Shown here: positions 16,683 to 24,548 of the stretch, one piece after another
Numbering within the stretch: position 1 is the first letter of the stretch
How the letters are laid out: each line of letters starts with the position of its first letter
From: Clostridia bacterium
GTDB taxonomy: Bacteria > Bacillota > Clostridia > Oscillospirales > Acutalibacteraceae
Length of the DNA: 49,172 nucleotides
Reading direction: 5' to 3'
Assembly: GCA_017472575.1 (NCBI GenBank)
Contig: JAFUPX010000028.1
Span: 1-49,172, forward strand
Position numbers and translations under genes: made by a program
Notes under the pieces: model-generated
Told to the model about the DNA's origin: nothing
Seen by the model: the letters and a program-made list of their open reading frames with translations, nothing else
Databases searched by the model: none

Positions 16683-18014
16683 ATGAAAAAAAGAATAATT
16701 TCTTTTATTTTTACAATATTGGTATGCCTTACCTGTGTTTTTTCACCCTTAACCGCATCTGCTTACGAGGTTACAGGGGTTGAAATCAGCGCTAATGCGG
16801 GTCTGCTTGCAAGTCTTGATACCGGTGAGATACTTTACAGCAAAAATATTTCAGAAAAAATATATCCCGCCTCAATTACTAAAATTATGACGGCTGTTAT
16901 TATTTTAGAAAGCGGACTTTATAATCCTGATGCAAAGGTTACAATGACTCAGGAAATACTCGATATGACCCTCGGCACAGGAAGCGCGGTATCAAACCTT
17001 GTTGCCGGGGAAGAAATAACCCATAAGGATTTATTACACCTTGTGCTTATGGTCTCCTATGGCGACTGCACCCTTTTAGCTGCTCAAACTTTCGGCGGCA
17101 GTATTGACGGATTTATTGAAAAAATGAACGAAAAAGCTGTTGAGTTAGGTCTTAGCGGCACTAATTATACCGACCCGTCAGGTCTTCATAATGAGAATGA
17201 ATACACAACCGTTGAGGATATATACACCCTCACCCTTTATGCCCTTAAAAACGAAACCTTTAAAGCTGTATGTGAAACCTCAAGATACGCTATGCCTGCC
17301 ACTAATATGTCAGGTCCGCGCACAATTTCAACAACTAATTTAATGCAGGATAATACCACTGCATTTTACTACCAATACGCAAAGGGTGTTAAAACAGGTT
17401 ATACCGACGAGGCAGGATGATGACTTGTTAGCACCGCCTCCTACAACGGCTACAATTATATATGTATACTTATGGGCTGTCCCAACAGCCTTGAAAAAAG
17501 GTATGAGTTTACCTCCTCTGCAAACCTTTACCGCTGGGCATTCAACAATTTCTCCTTTAAGGAGGTTGCCAACAGCGAAAATCCTGTTTGCGAAATACCT
17601 GTAAACCTTTCTCTGGACACCGACTTTGTTCCTCTTTACATTGAAAAGGGATTTATTGCAGTACTGCCTAATGAAGCCGACCAATCAACCATTATAATTG
17701 ACACTCACCTTAAATCCGAGAGCGTTAACGCACCGATTAAAAAAGGTGATATTTTAGGCACTGCGGATATAATTTATGCCGAAGAGGTTATAGGAACGGT
17801 AAATTTAGTTGCAGGAAACGATGTTGAAGCGAGCAAAATGCTTGTGGTTTGGGATGTGATTAAAAGAACATTGACCTCGGTTTATGTTAAGCTGCTGCTT
17901 GTAATAGCGGTTATAGCGGTTATTATCTTTATAATTATTTGCATAAGGCTTAATATAAACAGACTTAGAAAACGCAGGGTTAAATATATACCGTATAAGG
18001 ATGAGGAAAAATAA
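16683..18014 (+). pseudogene. dacF: D-alanyl-D-alanine carboxypeptidase with two in-frame TGA codons
   Basis: The full frame spans 443 codons: signal peptide (residues 1-27), peptidase S11 domain with PASITKIMTA (SxxK), VSYGDCT where SxN is expected (Asn missing), and KTGYTDEAG (KTG), then a penicillin-binding-protein C-terminal domain and a C-terminal membrane helix with a basic tail. Such enzymes trim the fifth residue of peptidoglycan peptides outside the membrane. Two consecutive TGA codons (17418-17423) follow DEAG, where relatives carry pairs such as RC or YC before LVSTA. The frame continues unchanged afterwards. As read it makes only a 245-residue fragment ending just after KTG. TGA is a normal stop in neighbouring genes, so recoding is unlikely. 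It is a recent nonsense pseudogene or a sequence error. Confidence 0.85.
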
Positions 18015-18059
18015 AAACAGAGCCGAACTTTATAAAATGTATAGTTCGGCTCTGTTTTT
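18013..18059. terminator. Bidirectional terminator between convergent genes
   Basis: Perfect 17-bp inverted repeat (18013-18029 and 18043-18059) with an A5 start and T5 end, between the end of the carboxypeptidase gene (+) and the Spo0A-like gene (-). Confidence 0.92.
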
Positions 18060-18656
18060 CTATATCATCAGCTCTAATTTTAATTTATCGCTTATAGCTG
18101 CGATAAATTCGCTGTTTGTCGGTTTTCCTCTGTTACCCAAAACAGTATTTCCGAAATACTGTTTTAATAGCTCTGTATTACCCTTTTCCCAAACAATATC
18201 AACCGCATTTCGTATTGCACGCTCAACACGCGAAGATATTGTATTATATTTTTTCGCAATTTCGGGATATAAAAATTTTGTCATATTATTTGTACATTCG
18301 GGATTTTTAACAGATAAAATTATTGCGTATCTCAAATAATAATATCCTTTTATATGTGCCGGAACACCTATTTCGCAAATTATATCGGCAACGCGCCTTT
18401 CGAGCTGTATTTGGTCAACAGTGCAGACTTGCTCAGGAAATACCGATTGAACATTTTCGTTACTTGACTCTCCTATTTTATAAAACAAGCTTTTTATTTC
18501 GGAATCAGGCATAAACACATCGGTAATTATTAAATCCGGATTATCCTCTCTTATTCTCGTCAACGCTTCTCTTCCGGATAAAATAATACTCATCCCACAG
18601 TTTCTGAGATTACTGTTTTCCCTTTGTGTTACAACTACTTTAATTTGATTTGACAT
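18060..18656 (-). CDS. Spo0A-like DNA-binding protein with truncated receiver domain
   Basis: 198 residues. The C-terminal 115 residues match the Spo0A DNA-binding domain: [36 protein letters not shown] and [19 protein letters not shown]. The N-terminal receiver is reduced to about 60 residues. It keeps [12 protein letters not shown] with the possible phosphoacceptor Asp46. The acidic pair is replaced (VVVTQREN), helix 1 is nearly absent, and the later strands with the conserved Lys are missing. Canonical Spo0A is about 260-270 residues. This is probably a paralogue that binds 0A-box-like DNA without normal phosphorelay control. AAAGGAG lies seven bases before ATG 18656. Confidence 0.85.
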   Translation of the reverse strand: MSNQIKVVVTQRENSNLRNCGMSIILSGREALTRIREDNPDLIITDVFMPDSEIKSLFYKIGESSNENVQSVFPEQVCTVDQIQLERRVADIICEIGVPAHIKGYYYLRYAIILSVKNPECTNNMTKFLYPEIAKKYNTISSRVERAIRNAVDIVWEKGNTELLKQYFGNTVLGNRGKPTNSEFIAAISDKLKLELMI

Positions 18657-18716
18657 TTTTCGCGCTCCTTTTCTAAGTCTGACAAGAATCTAACCTATCA
18701 TACCTAAACTTGACAT

Positions 18717-18745
18717 ATAATACCACATAATCTATAAAATAGCAA
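18717..18745 (-). promoter_or_regulatory. Promoter of the Spo0A-like gene
   Basis: Minus-strand TTGCTA (18740-18745), a 17-base spacer and TATTAT (18717-18722). The leader is about 50 bases. The rest of the gap to 18841 is A+T-rich and holds the downstream terminator of the GH95 gene. Confidence 0.65.
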
Positions 18746-18807
18746 GTATTTTGTAAAAAAATTGAAAATAATTACTTTTATTTACATTTATTTACATTTT
18801 TAATTAT

Positions 18808-18835
18808 AAAAAGACTGCCTCATACAAGACAGTCT
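18808..18835 (-). terminator. Terminator of the yesN-yesM-GH95 operon
   Basis: Minus-strand stem AGACTG/CAGTCT extended by inner wobble pairs, followed directly by TTTTTAT. It starts a few bases after the GH95 stop codon. Confidence 0.75.
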
Positions 18836-18841
18836 CTCCGC

Positions 18842-21082
18842 TTAAATATTTCTTATTGTGTAACCTTTATTTTTCTGCATATTCGCAAAGGCAAATTCTT
18901 TTTTCGCATCCTTATTGATGATTTCAACCCGAATTTCGTCTTCATTCCAAGCTATATTAACCGTTCTGTTACCTTTAGCTCTGAGTCCCGATACCTCTCC
19001 GGTTTTCCAGCTTTTCGGAATTGCGGGAAGTACGGTAATAGAATCCTCGTCACTTCTGAGCAGCATATTTGTAACAGCAGCAAGATATCCAAAATTGGCA
19101 TCAATCTGGAACGGATATGGATTTTCAATATTCAGCAGATTATAATTGCCGTCCATTCTCGCTATCCATTTGCCGATTGCCGCAAGTGCGGTATCAGGGT
19201 CATAAACCTGAGCGCTCAAAGCCGCAAGCCATACTGCGCTCCAGCCTGTACCGCAGCCGCCTGATTCCCAGCGTACCTTAAGCGACTTTTTTGCCGCCTC
19301 ATAAATGGCAGGATTTGCCTCATCAATTATATGTCCCGGATAAAGTCCGAACAAATGCGATAAATGCCGATGCGATTTTTCCCGTTCGGGAAGCTCTTCA
19401 CCCCACTCGCAAAGTCTTCCTGTTGAATCGATCTTTAACTCGGCTAAACAGCTTAACATTTTATTTATTCTTTCGCCGAAGCCGCTGTCAATCCCTAAAA
19501 CCTTTTGAGCTTTAAGTGTATCGTTTGATAACTCTCTTATTAACGAAATATCCATTGCCGATGCATACGTAACGGCGCAAGCATTTCCTTCTTCATCAAA
19601 ATAAGTATTTTCAGGCGATGTTGAGGGACAGGTGACAAGAACTCCGTTATGTTCAATCAAATAGTCCTCTATAAATTCCAACGCACCGCGCATAATCGGA
19701 TAATACTCTTTAAGGAATTCGGTATCCTTTGTGTACTCATAATGCTCCCATATATGTGTGCAGAGCCAAACACCTGCCATCCACCACAAGCCCCACTGAG
19801 AGCCGCCGGGGATATTATAAGGCGAGGTTTTACCCCATATATCAGCATTATGTCCGCAGCACCAGCCTTTACAGTTAAAAAATGCCTTTGCGGTTCTTTT
19901 CCCGTTTTCGTATATAATCTTAAGATAATCGAATAACGGAGCGTTACATTCAGAAAGATTGCATATATCTGCCGACCAATAATTCATTTCGAGATTGATG
20001 TTCGCAGTATACGCGCTTGCCCATTTAGGCTGCAAGGCATCATTCCATATACCCTGCAAATTAGCCGCCTTGGAGCCTTTCCTTGAAGAGGTTATAAGCA
20101 GATATCTGCCGAGGTTGAAAAGCATACAGTAAAGTCTGTCATCTACCCTTCCGGATTTGGCATCAGCCATAAGACTGTTAACCTCTACCCCATCTGCACT
20201 GTTCCCGTTAATTTGAAGCTTTACCCTGTGATAAAGCTCCTTATGAGCCTTAATATCCGCATTCAAATATTCTTCTAAATTATCCTCGCTAATTTTATTA
20301 AGCTTTTTCATACAATTTTCGTGTGTGGGAGCGTCGGCTTTACTGATTGCATCCACAAACGAGGTCGCAGAAGCAACAACAATAGCGGCGCTGTCTGCGT
20401 TATTCAAAACAAGATTACCTGATTTTGCAAATAACTCTCCGCCGTTATGTATAACCTTAGCAACAACCTCGTATTTTGTGCCGTTGCCGTTATAAACAAT
20501 TTCGGGGTAATGGTCATCAGGGCATTGACCCAGCATTATGTAATTGCTTTCGCTGTCAGTTTTAACAGAATATTGAGTTACATTATCCATTTTAAGACTA
20601 AAGCTTATGCTTTTGGACTTATCCGCAGATAATTTTATTATCAAAACTCCTGACTCTGCCCCCACCCAAACACAGCGTTTATAATTAACACCGTCAAAAC
20701 GGTAGCTTACATTAACACAGGCTGTTGACATATCCAGCGTACGGCTGTACTCATCAACATTGCCGTGCGAAAAATCAAGATACATATTTCCCATAGGCTG
20801 GTAAGCCTGTGTATTTCGGAAGCTTGTCATATTTACATCAGCAATTTTTTCGGCTTCATAAGGCTTGCCCGATAACACAAGCTCGCGAATTTTCGGCAAT
20901 AATTTATATGCCTCATAATTATTGTCATCCAAAGCACAGCCTGTATACAGTGTGTCCTCATTAAGAGCAATAATTTCGGTATCGGGCTTTCCGTAAACCA
21001 TAGCGCCCATTTTTCCGTTGCCTATAGGAAAAGCGTCATTCCAGCACGCTGCAGGTGTTTTTGTATAAATACAATCGTTCAT
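18842..21082 (-). CDS. GH95-family alpha-L-fucosidase, cytoplasmic
   Basis: 746 residues, normal for GH95. Order: N-terminal beta-sandwich (from AFPIGNGKMGAMVYG, LNEDTLYTG), linker, (alpha/alpha)6 catalytic barrel and C-terminal sandwich. Active-site regions: TANINLEMNYW (the NxN pair), CPSTSPENTY (general acid Glu) and FQIDANFGYLAA (Asp). GH95 enzymes usually remove alpha-1,2-linked fucose by inversion; some members act on galactose. There is no signal peptide, so it works on imported oligosaccharides. It lies 15 nt after the YesM kinase gene, so it is in the regulator operon. Exact specificity is not readable. Confidence 0.92.
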   Translation of the reverse strand: MNDCIYTKTPAACWNDAFPIGNGKMGAMVYGKPDTEIIALNEDTLYTGCALDDNNYEAYKLLPKIRELVLSGKPYEAEKIADVNMTSFRNTQAYQPMGNMYLDFSHGNVDEYSRTLDMSTACVNVSYRFDGVNYKRCVWVGAESGVLIIKLSADKSKSISFSLKMDNVTQYSVKTDSESNYIMLGQCPDDHYPEIVYNGNGTKYEVVAKVIHNGGELFAKSGNLVLNNADSAAIVVASATSFVDAISKADAPTHENCMKKLNKISEDNLEEYLNADIKAHKELYHRVKLQINGNSADGVEVNSLMADAKSGRVDDRLYCMLFNLGRYLLITSSRKGSKAANLQGIWNDALQPKWASAYTANINLEMNYWSADICNLSECNAPLFDYLKIIYENGKRTAKAFFNCKGWCCGHNADIWGKTSPYNIPGGSQWGLWWMAGVWLCTHIWEHYEYTKDTEFLKEYYPIMRGALEFIEDYLIEHNGVLVTCPSTSPENTYFDEEGNACAVTYASAMDISLIRELSNDTLKAQKVLGIDSGFGERINKMLSCLAELKIDSTGRLCEWGEELPEREKSHRHLSHLFGLYPGHIIDEANPAIYEAAKKSLKVRWESGGCGTGWSAVWLAALSAQVYDPDTALAAIGKWIARMDGNYNLLNIENPYPFQIDANFGYLAAVTNMLLRSDEDSITVLPAIPKSWKTGEVSGLRAKGNRTVNIAWNEDEIRVEIINKDAKKEFAFANMQKNKGYTIRNI

Positions 21083-21097
21083 AGGTAAGCTTCCTTT

Positions 21098-22822
21098 CTA
21101 ATCAATATATTTATCCTGCGGAATGGTAATACAGAAGCTTGAGCCCTTATTAACTTCGCTTTCAATTGTTAATCCGTATTCATTTCCGTAAATGATTTTG
21201 CAACGCATATTTATATTGCGAAGCCCTATATTTTTCTCATTGCCCATATCGTCTAAATTAATATTCTTTTTGATTACAGCAAGCTTAGACGGCAAAATAC
21301 CTATTCCGTTATCCGAAACGGTTATTTCTATTTTACCTGAGCTTCCTTTAACTGATATACGGATTTCATCCTCTTTCTCCTCACCTAAAAATGCGTGATT
21401 TACCGCATTTTCAATCATGGGCTGAATACACAATCTGGGAATTACACAGTCAAGCACGCTCTCATCTATATCCCAAATAATTTTATACCTATGTTCATAC
21501 CTAATATCAATAATTTCAATGTATTTTTTAGTAACCTCAATTTCCTCGCGGATATTTGAGAACATACGGCTTATATTAAGACTTAACCGCATAATATAGG
21601 CGGTATCCTGCACAGCAAGCGAAATCGGATTGTTAACATCTAAATATTTATATGCCAGCCAGTTAATTGAATCAAGCGTATTATAAAGGAAATGGGGACA
21701 TATCTGCGCCTGCAAAGCGGCAATATTCCAGCCCTTAAGCTCACTTAATGCCTGACGCGAGGTCTTATCTAAAACAGCATTAGACTGATACATCTCTTCA
21801 AGCTTATTGTTTATGTAATTGATTTCATTTACGTTCTTATCAATATTAACATCCTGATATTGCTGAATTTGCAAAAGAATATCCTTAATTGGCCGGTAAG
21901 ACACCTGAAGAATTACCATACAAATCATAATTGATGCCGCAACAAAAACAAAGCAAATCAATATATTTGAATATGTATTGGATTTAAAATAAGCAGAATA
22001 ATACACCCTATTCGTTATACTTGCCGCATATAAATCGGTGTCCTTAACCTTTTTCAGGGTAACTATATGCTTTACATTATTTATTTCCACCTGCTTGGTA
22101 AAATCAGAAACACCATAGTTTACAATGCCGTAGGCATCAAAAAAGTTATCTCCGATTATACTTGCATCATACGAGGACAAAATATATCCTCTCTTATCAA
22201 TTATACATTCCTTTCTGTTGTCGGTATAATTAAGACTATCCTTTGCAAGTGCAATCGTATTTAAAGAAATGCATACATCGTTATCTGAATAAGGGGTATC
22301 CTCCTTCAAAAGCATAAAATAAACATTCTGAAAAGCATTTTTTTCGGTTGTTGTGTAAATTATTGAATTGCGCATCTTTCCGCTCGAATACGCGCCCTTT
22401 GCCTCAATATCAGGAAAGCTATTGGAGGCATTTGAGGTATGATAAAGCTTTCCGTTGATATCGCTTACATATACCTCGTTGACATAGTTGAAAATCGTTG
22501 AATAAGAGTCAATTTGGCTTTGCGAAAAAAGATAGCTTGCATAATCCTCGGAAGGCGAAACAACAAAGTTATCCTTAAAATTAATGGTTGAAAGATAACT
22601 GCACACCGTTGCCGTTTGATATAAAGAAGAATTGATTTTAGTAGCGGTTTTTTCAATTTCATTGTTTTCAAATGCGGCAATTTGATTCTCGGTATTGCGT
22701 GTACTGCTGCTGATAAGATAGGTGGAAATAACGATAGCCAAAACCATAAATATTGAAAAAAAGATTAAAAAGGTTTTTCTGAAATACTGACCTTTAGTAT
22801 TCATCCGCTTAAAGTTAATCAT
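21098..22822 (-). CDS. yesM: YesM-type sensor histidine kinase
   Basis: 574 residues. A transmembrane helix at about 13-35 and another near 285-305 enclose an extracytoplasmic sensor region of about 250 residues. A HAMP-like linker follows, then the His_kinase motif LQAQICPHFLYNTLDSINWL (His near 378) and a GHKL ATPase with ENAVNHAF and DNGIGI. Such kinases control carbohydrate-uptake loci in Firmicutes together with YesN-type AraC regulators. It is 27 nt downstream of yesN. The signal is probably a sugar or a sugar-bound binding protein; that is inference. Confidence 0.92.
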   Translation of the reverse strand: MINFKRMNTKGQYFRKTFLIFFSIFMVLAIVISTYLISSSTRNTENQIAAFENNEIEKTATKINSSLYQTATVCSYLSTINFKDNFVVSPSEDYASYLFSQSQIDSYSTIFNYVNEVYVSDINGKLYHTSNASNSFPDIEAKGAYSSGKMRNSIIYTTTEKNAFQNVYFMLLKEDTPYSDNDVCISLNTIALAKDSLNYTDNRKECIIDKRGYILSSYDASIIGDNFFDAYGIVNYGVSDFTKQVEINNVKHIVTLKKVKDTDLYAASITNRVYYSAYFKSNTYSNILICFVFVAASIMICMVILQVSYRPIKDILLQIQQYQDVNIDKNVNEINYINNKLEEMYQSNAVLDKTSRQALSELKGWNIAALQAQICPHFLYNTLDSINWLAYKYLDVNNPISLAVQDTAYIMRLSLNISRMFSNIREEIEVTKKYIEIIDIRYEHRYKIIWDIDESVLDCVIPRLCIQPMIENAVNHAFLGEEKEDEIRISVKGSSGKIEITVSDNGIGILPSKLAVIKKNINLDDMGNEKNIGLRNINMRCKIIYGNEYGLTIESEVNKGSSFCITIPQDKYID

Positions 22823-22849
22823 TTCCTTTTCTCCTATACACCTTTTACA

Positions 22850-24277
22850 TTAGTGGTTTAGGCTGTGCATAAAACTAGACGGTGTTACACCTGTAGCCTT
22901 TTTAAATGCCTGTCCGAAATATTTTTCATCACTGTAGCCCACCATTTCGGCAACTTTTTTTACTGTGTATTTTCTGCTTTGCAGAAGCTTTTTAGATTCA
23001 TTTATTCTTAAATTAAAAATATAGTCAGATGGGTTTTGACCGGTTTGCTGTTTGAAAATACGGCTTAAATAAGAACGGTTAAAATGAAACTTGTTTGCAA
23101 TACGGTTTAAATCCAGATTCTTATCGCAATAATGCTCATTTACATATAAGATAACCTTTCTTATCATATCCTTTCCCTTTAATGCTTCCCTTAATGCATC
23201 GCTTAAATATTTAGAAAATCCGGCTGCATCCTCGGTGTTTTCAATTGTTTTAATTTTCAGATTAAGAGCTTCTGTATCAAGCGGATAGGTTTGACTAAGC
23301 CGTTCTACAACCCCTTGCAAAAAGCTGTGTACATTATGGATAGGCATTGTAGAAATAACGATATTTAAAAGCTCATCGTTAGTTTCGTTGTTCATATGAA
23401 TCAAATGCTTAATATAAAGATTTGAAAGCTTATCATAATTACTGATACTTTGATTTTCAAGCCGCTCATAATACTTAACATCATAAGTAAAATCTATACC
23501 GTAGGCGCTGTGCATTAAACGGCGGCACTCCTCAACGTGTGCTAAAACCCTCTCATCACCGTCTTCTTCGTTTTCAGTGTAAATAAAAAACAGTAACTGA
23601 ATTTGGTTTTCAAACTCACTTATACAAAAGCAATTTATATAAGAATTCTGTATTTCGCAAATATCAATCCATTTATCGTTGTCTCGGGAATTTTCAGAAA
23701 TATTCCCATCTGCATTCGAAACATCAACACTGACAACCGCACACCTGTTATACTGAAATAAATCAACATATTCAGGGTCAAACTCAAGTAAACGTTTATA
23801 AGGGATAACGCCCAACAGATATAGAGCAATATATTTTCTTATCATACCGCGCAGCTGAATTTTGCTTTTTGACTGATTTTGAAGCTCTTCAACATGCTCC
23901 CGCATATCGTTTTTAATAGTATCTACAGCTAAAATCAACTCACCGAAATTGATAGGCTTGAGCAAAAACTGCTGTACACCGTAGGTTATAGCTTTATGCG
24001 CATACTCAAATTCACTGTAGCCGGTAACTAAGATAACCTTAGTATACAATTTATGCGAGTATATATATTGCGCTACATCAATACCGGAGACACCGGGCAT
24101 TTGAATATCTGTAATAACAATATCAACATTGCCTTTTTGCAAAGTATTTATTACCTGCCGGCCGTCTCCGCAAAGCGCAACACATTCGATATCATCGAAT
24201 TTTTTAGTCAACAAATCCTTTAAATTGTATCGTATTACCGGTTCATCGTCTGCAATAACAATCCTGTATTTATACAT
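22850..24277 (-). CDS. yesN: YesN-type response regulator with AraC DNA-binding domain
   Basis: 475 residues. The receiver domain at 1-125 has IADDEPVIR, ITDIQMPGVSG with the phosphoacceptor Asp near 57, and a LLKPI lysine. The middle region of about 240 residues is unassigned. The C-terminal AraC double helix-turn-helix (about 375-475) has NRIANKFHFNRSYLSRIFKQ and VAEMVGYSDEKYFGQAFKK. It is transcribed with the YesM kinase and divergently from the GH9 gene, whose promoter has two matching half-sites at 24451-24484. The ribosome binding site is AGGAGG. Confidence 0.93.
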   Translation of the reverse strand: MYKYRIVIADDEPVIRYNLKDLLTKKFDDIECVALCGDGRQVINTLQKGNVDIVITDIQMPGVSGIDVAQYIYSHKLYTKVILVTGYSEFEYAHKAITYGVQQFLLKPINFGELILAVDTIKNDMREHVEELQNQSKSKIQLRGMIRKYIALYLLGVIPYKRLLEFDPEYVDLFQYNRCAVVSVDVSNADGNISENSRDNDKWIDICEIQNSYINCFCISEFENQIQLLFFIYTENEEDGDERVLAHVEECRRLMHSAYGIDFTYDVKYYERLENQSISNYDKLSNLYIKHLIHMNNETNDELLNIVISTMPIHNVHSFLQGVVERLSQTYPLDTEALNLKIKTIENTEDAAGFSKYLSDALREALKGKDMIRKVILYVNEHYCDKNLDLNRIANKFHFNRSYLSRIFKQQTGQNPSDYIFNLRINESKKLLQSRKYTVKKVAEMVGYSDEKYFGQAFKKATGVTPSSFMHSLNH

Positions 24278-24310
24278 CCCGAGCCTCCTGTCCGTTTAAT
24301 AATTATATTT

Positions 24311-24338
24311 ATTATAACACTTTTATAACCATTATCAA
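24311..24338 (-). promoter_or_regulatory. Promoter of the yesN-yesM-GH95 operon
   Basis: Minus-strand TTGATA (24333-24338), a 16-base spacer and TATAAT (24311-24316), about 35 bases before the yesN start. Confidence 0.7.
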
Positions 24339-24450
24339 TACAAAACATTTACCAAAAAGCTACTGTATAATTATACCAAAATTTTCTTAATGTTAAAAGT
24401 TGAAAAATGATACTTTATATAGAATTTGTGATTCCTCGGAAAGAAAAAAA

Positions 24451-24484
24451 GTCAAAATATTACGAAAAAATCACAATATTACTA
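24451..24484 (+). promoter_or_regulatory. Tandem half-sites, candidate YesN/AraC operator
   Basis: Two 15-base direct repeats, GTCAAAATATTACGA (24451-24465) and ATCACAATATTACTA (24470-24484), agree at 12 of 15 positions and are 19 bases apart. The second touches the -35 box of the GH9 promoter, the class II position expected of an AraC-type activator. Binding is inferred. Confidence 0.6.
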
Positions 24485-24512
24485 TTGCATTTGTACTAAA
24501 TTATGCTATATT
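24485..24512 (+). promoter_or_regulatory. Promoter of the GH9 gene
   Basis: TTGCAT (24485-24490), a 16-base spacer and TATATT (24507-24512). Both boxes deviate from consensus, which fits a promoter needing an activator. Just before the start codon, CTCC and GGAG (24530-24540) could form a small hairpin that includes the ribosome binding site. Confidence 0.6.
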
Positions 24513-24548
24513 AAACTTAGAAAAACATCCTCCAAAGGAGAGAAAAAA

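Noticed and set aside
17418..17423. TGA reassigned to tryptophan or used for selenocysteine
   Set aside because: TGG encodes Trp in all other genes read here, and TGA is a tight natural stop at infB/rbfA, ylxR/ylxQ and the cohesin-like gene. No selenocysteine insertion hairpin was seen, and two adjacent selenocysteines would be implausible.
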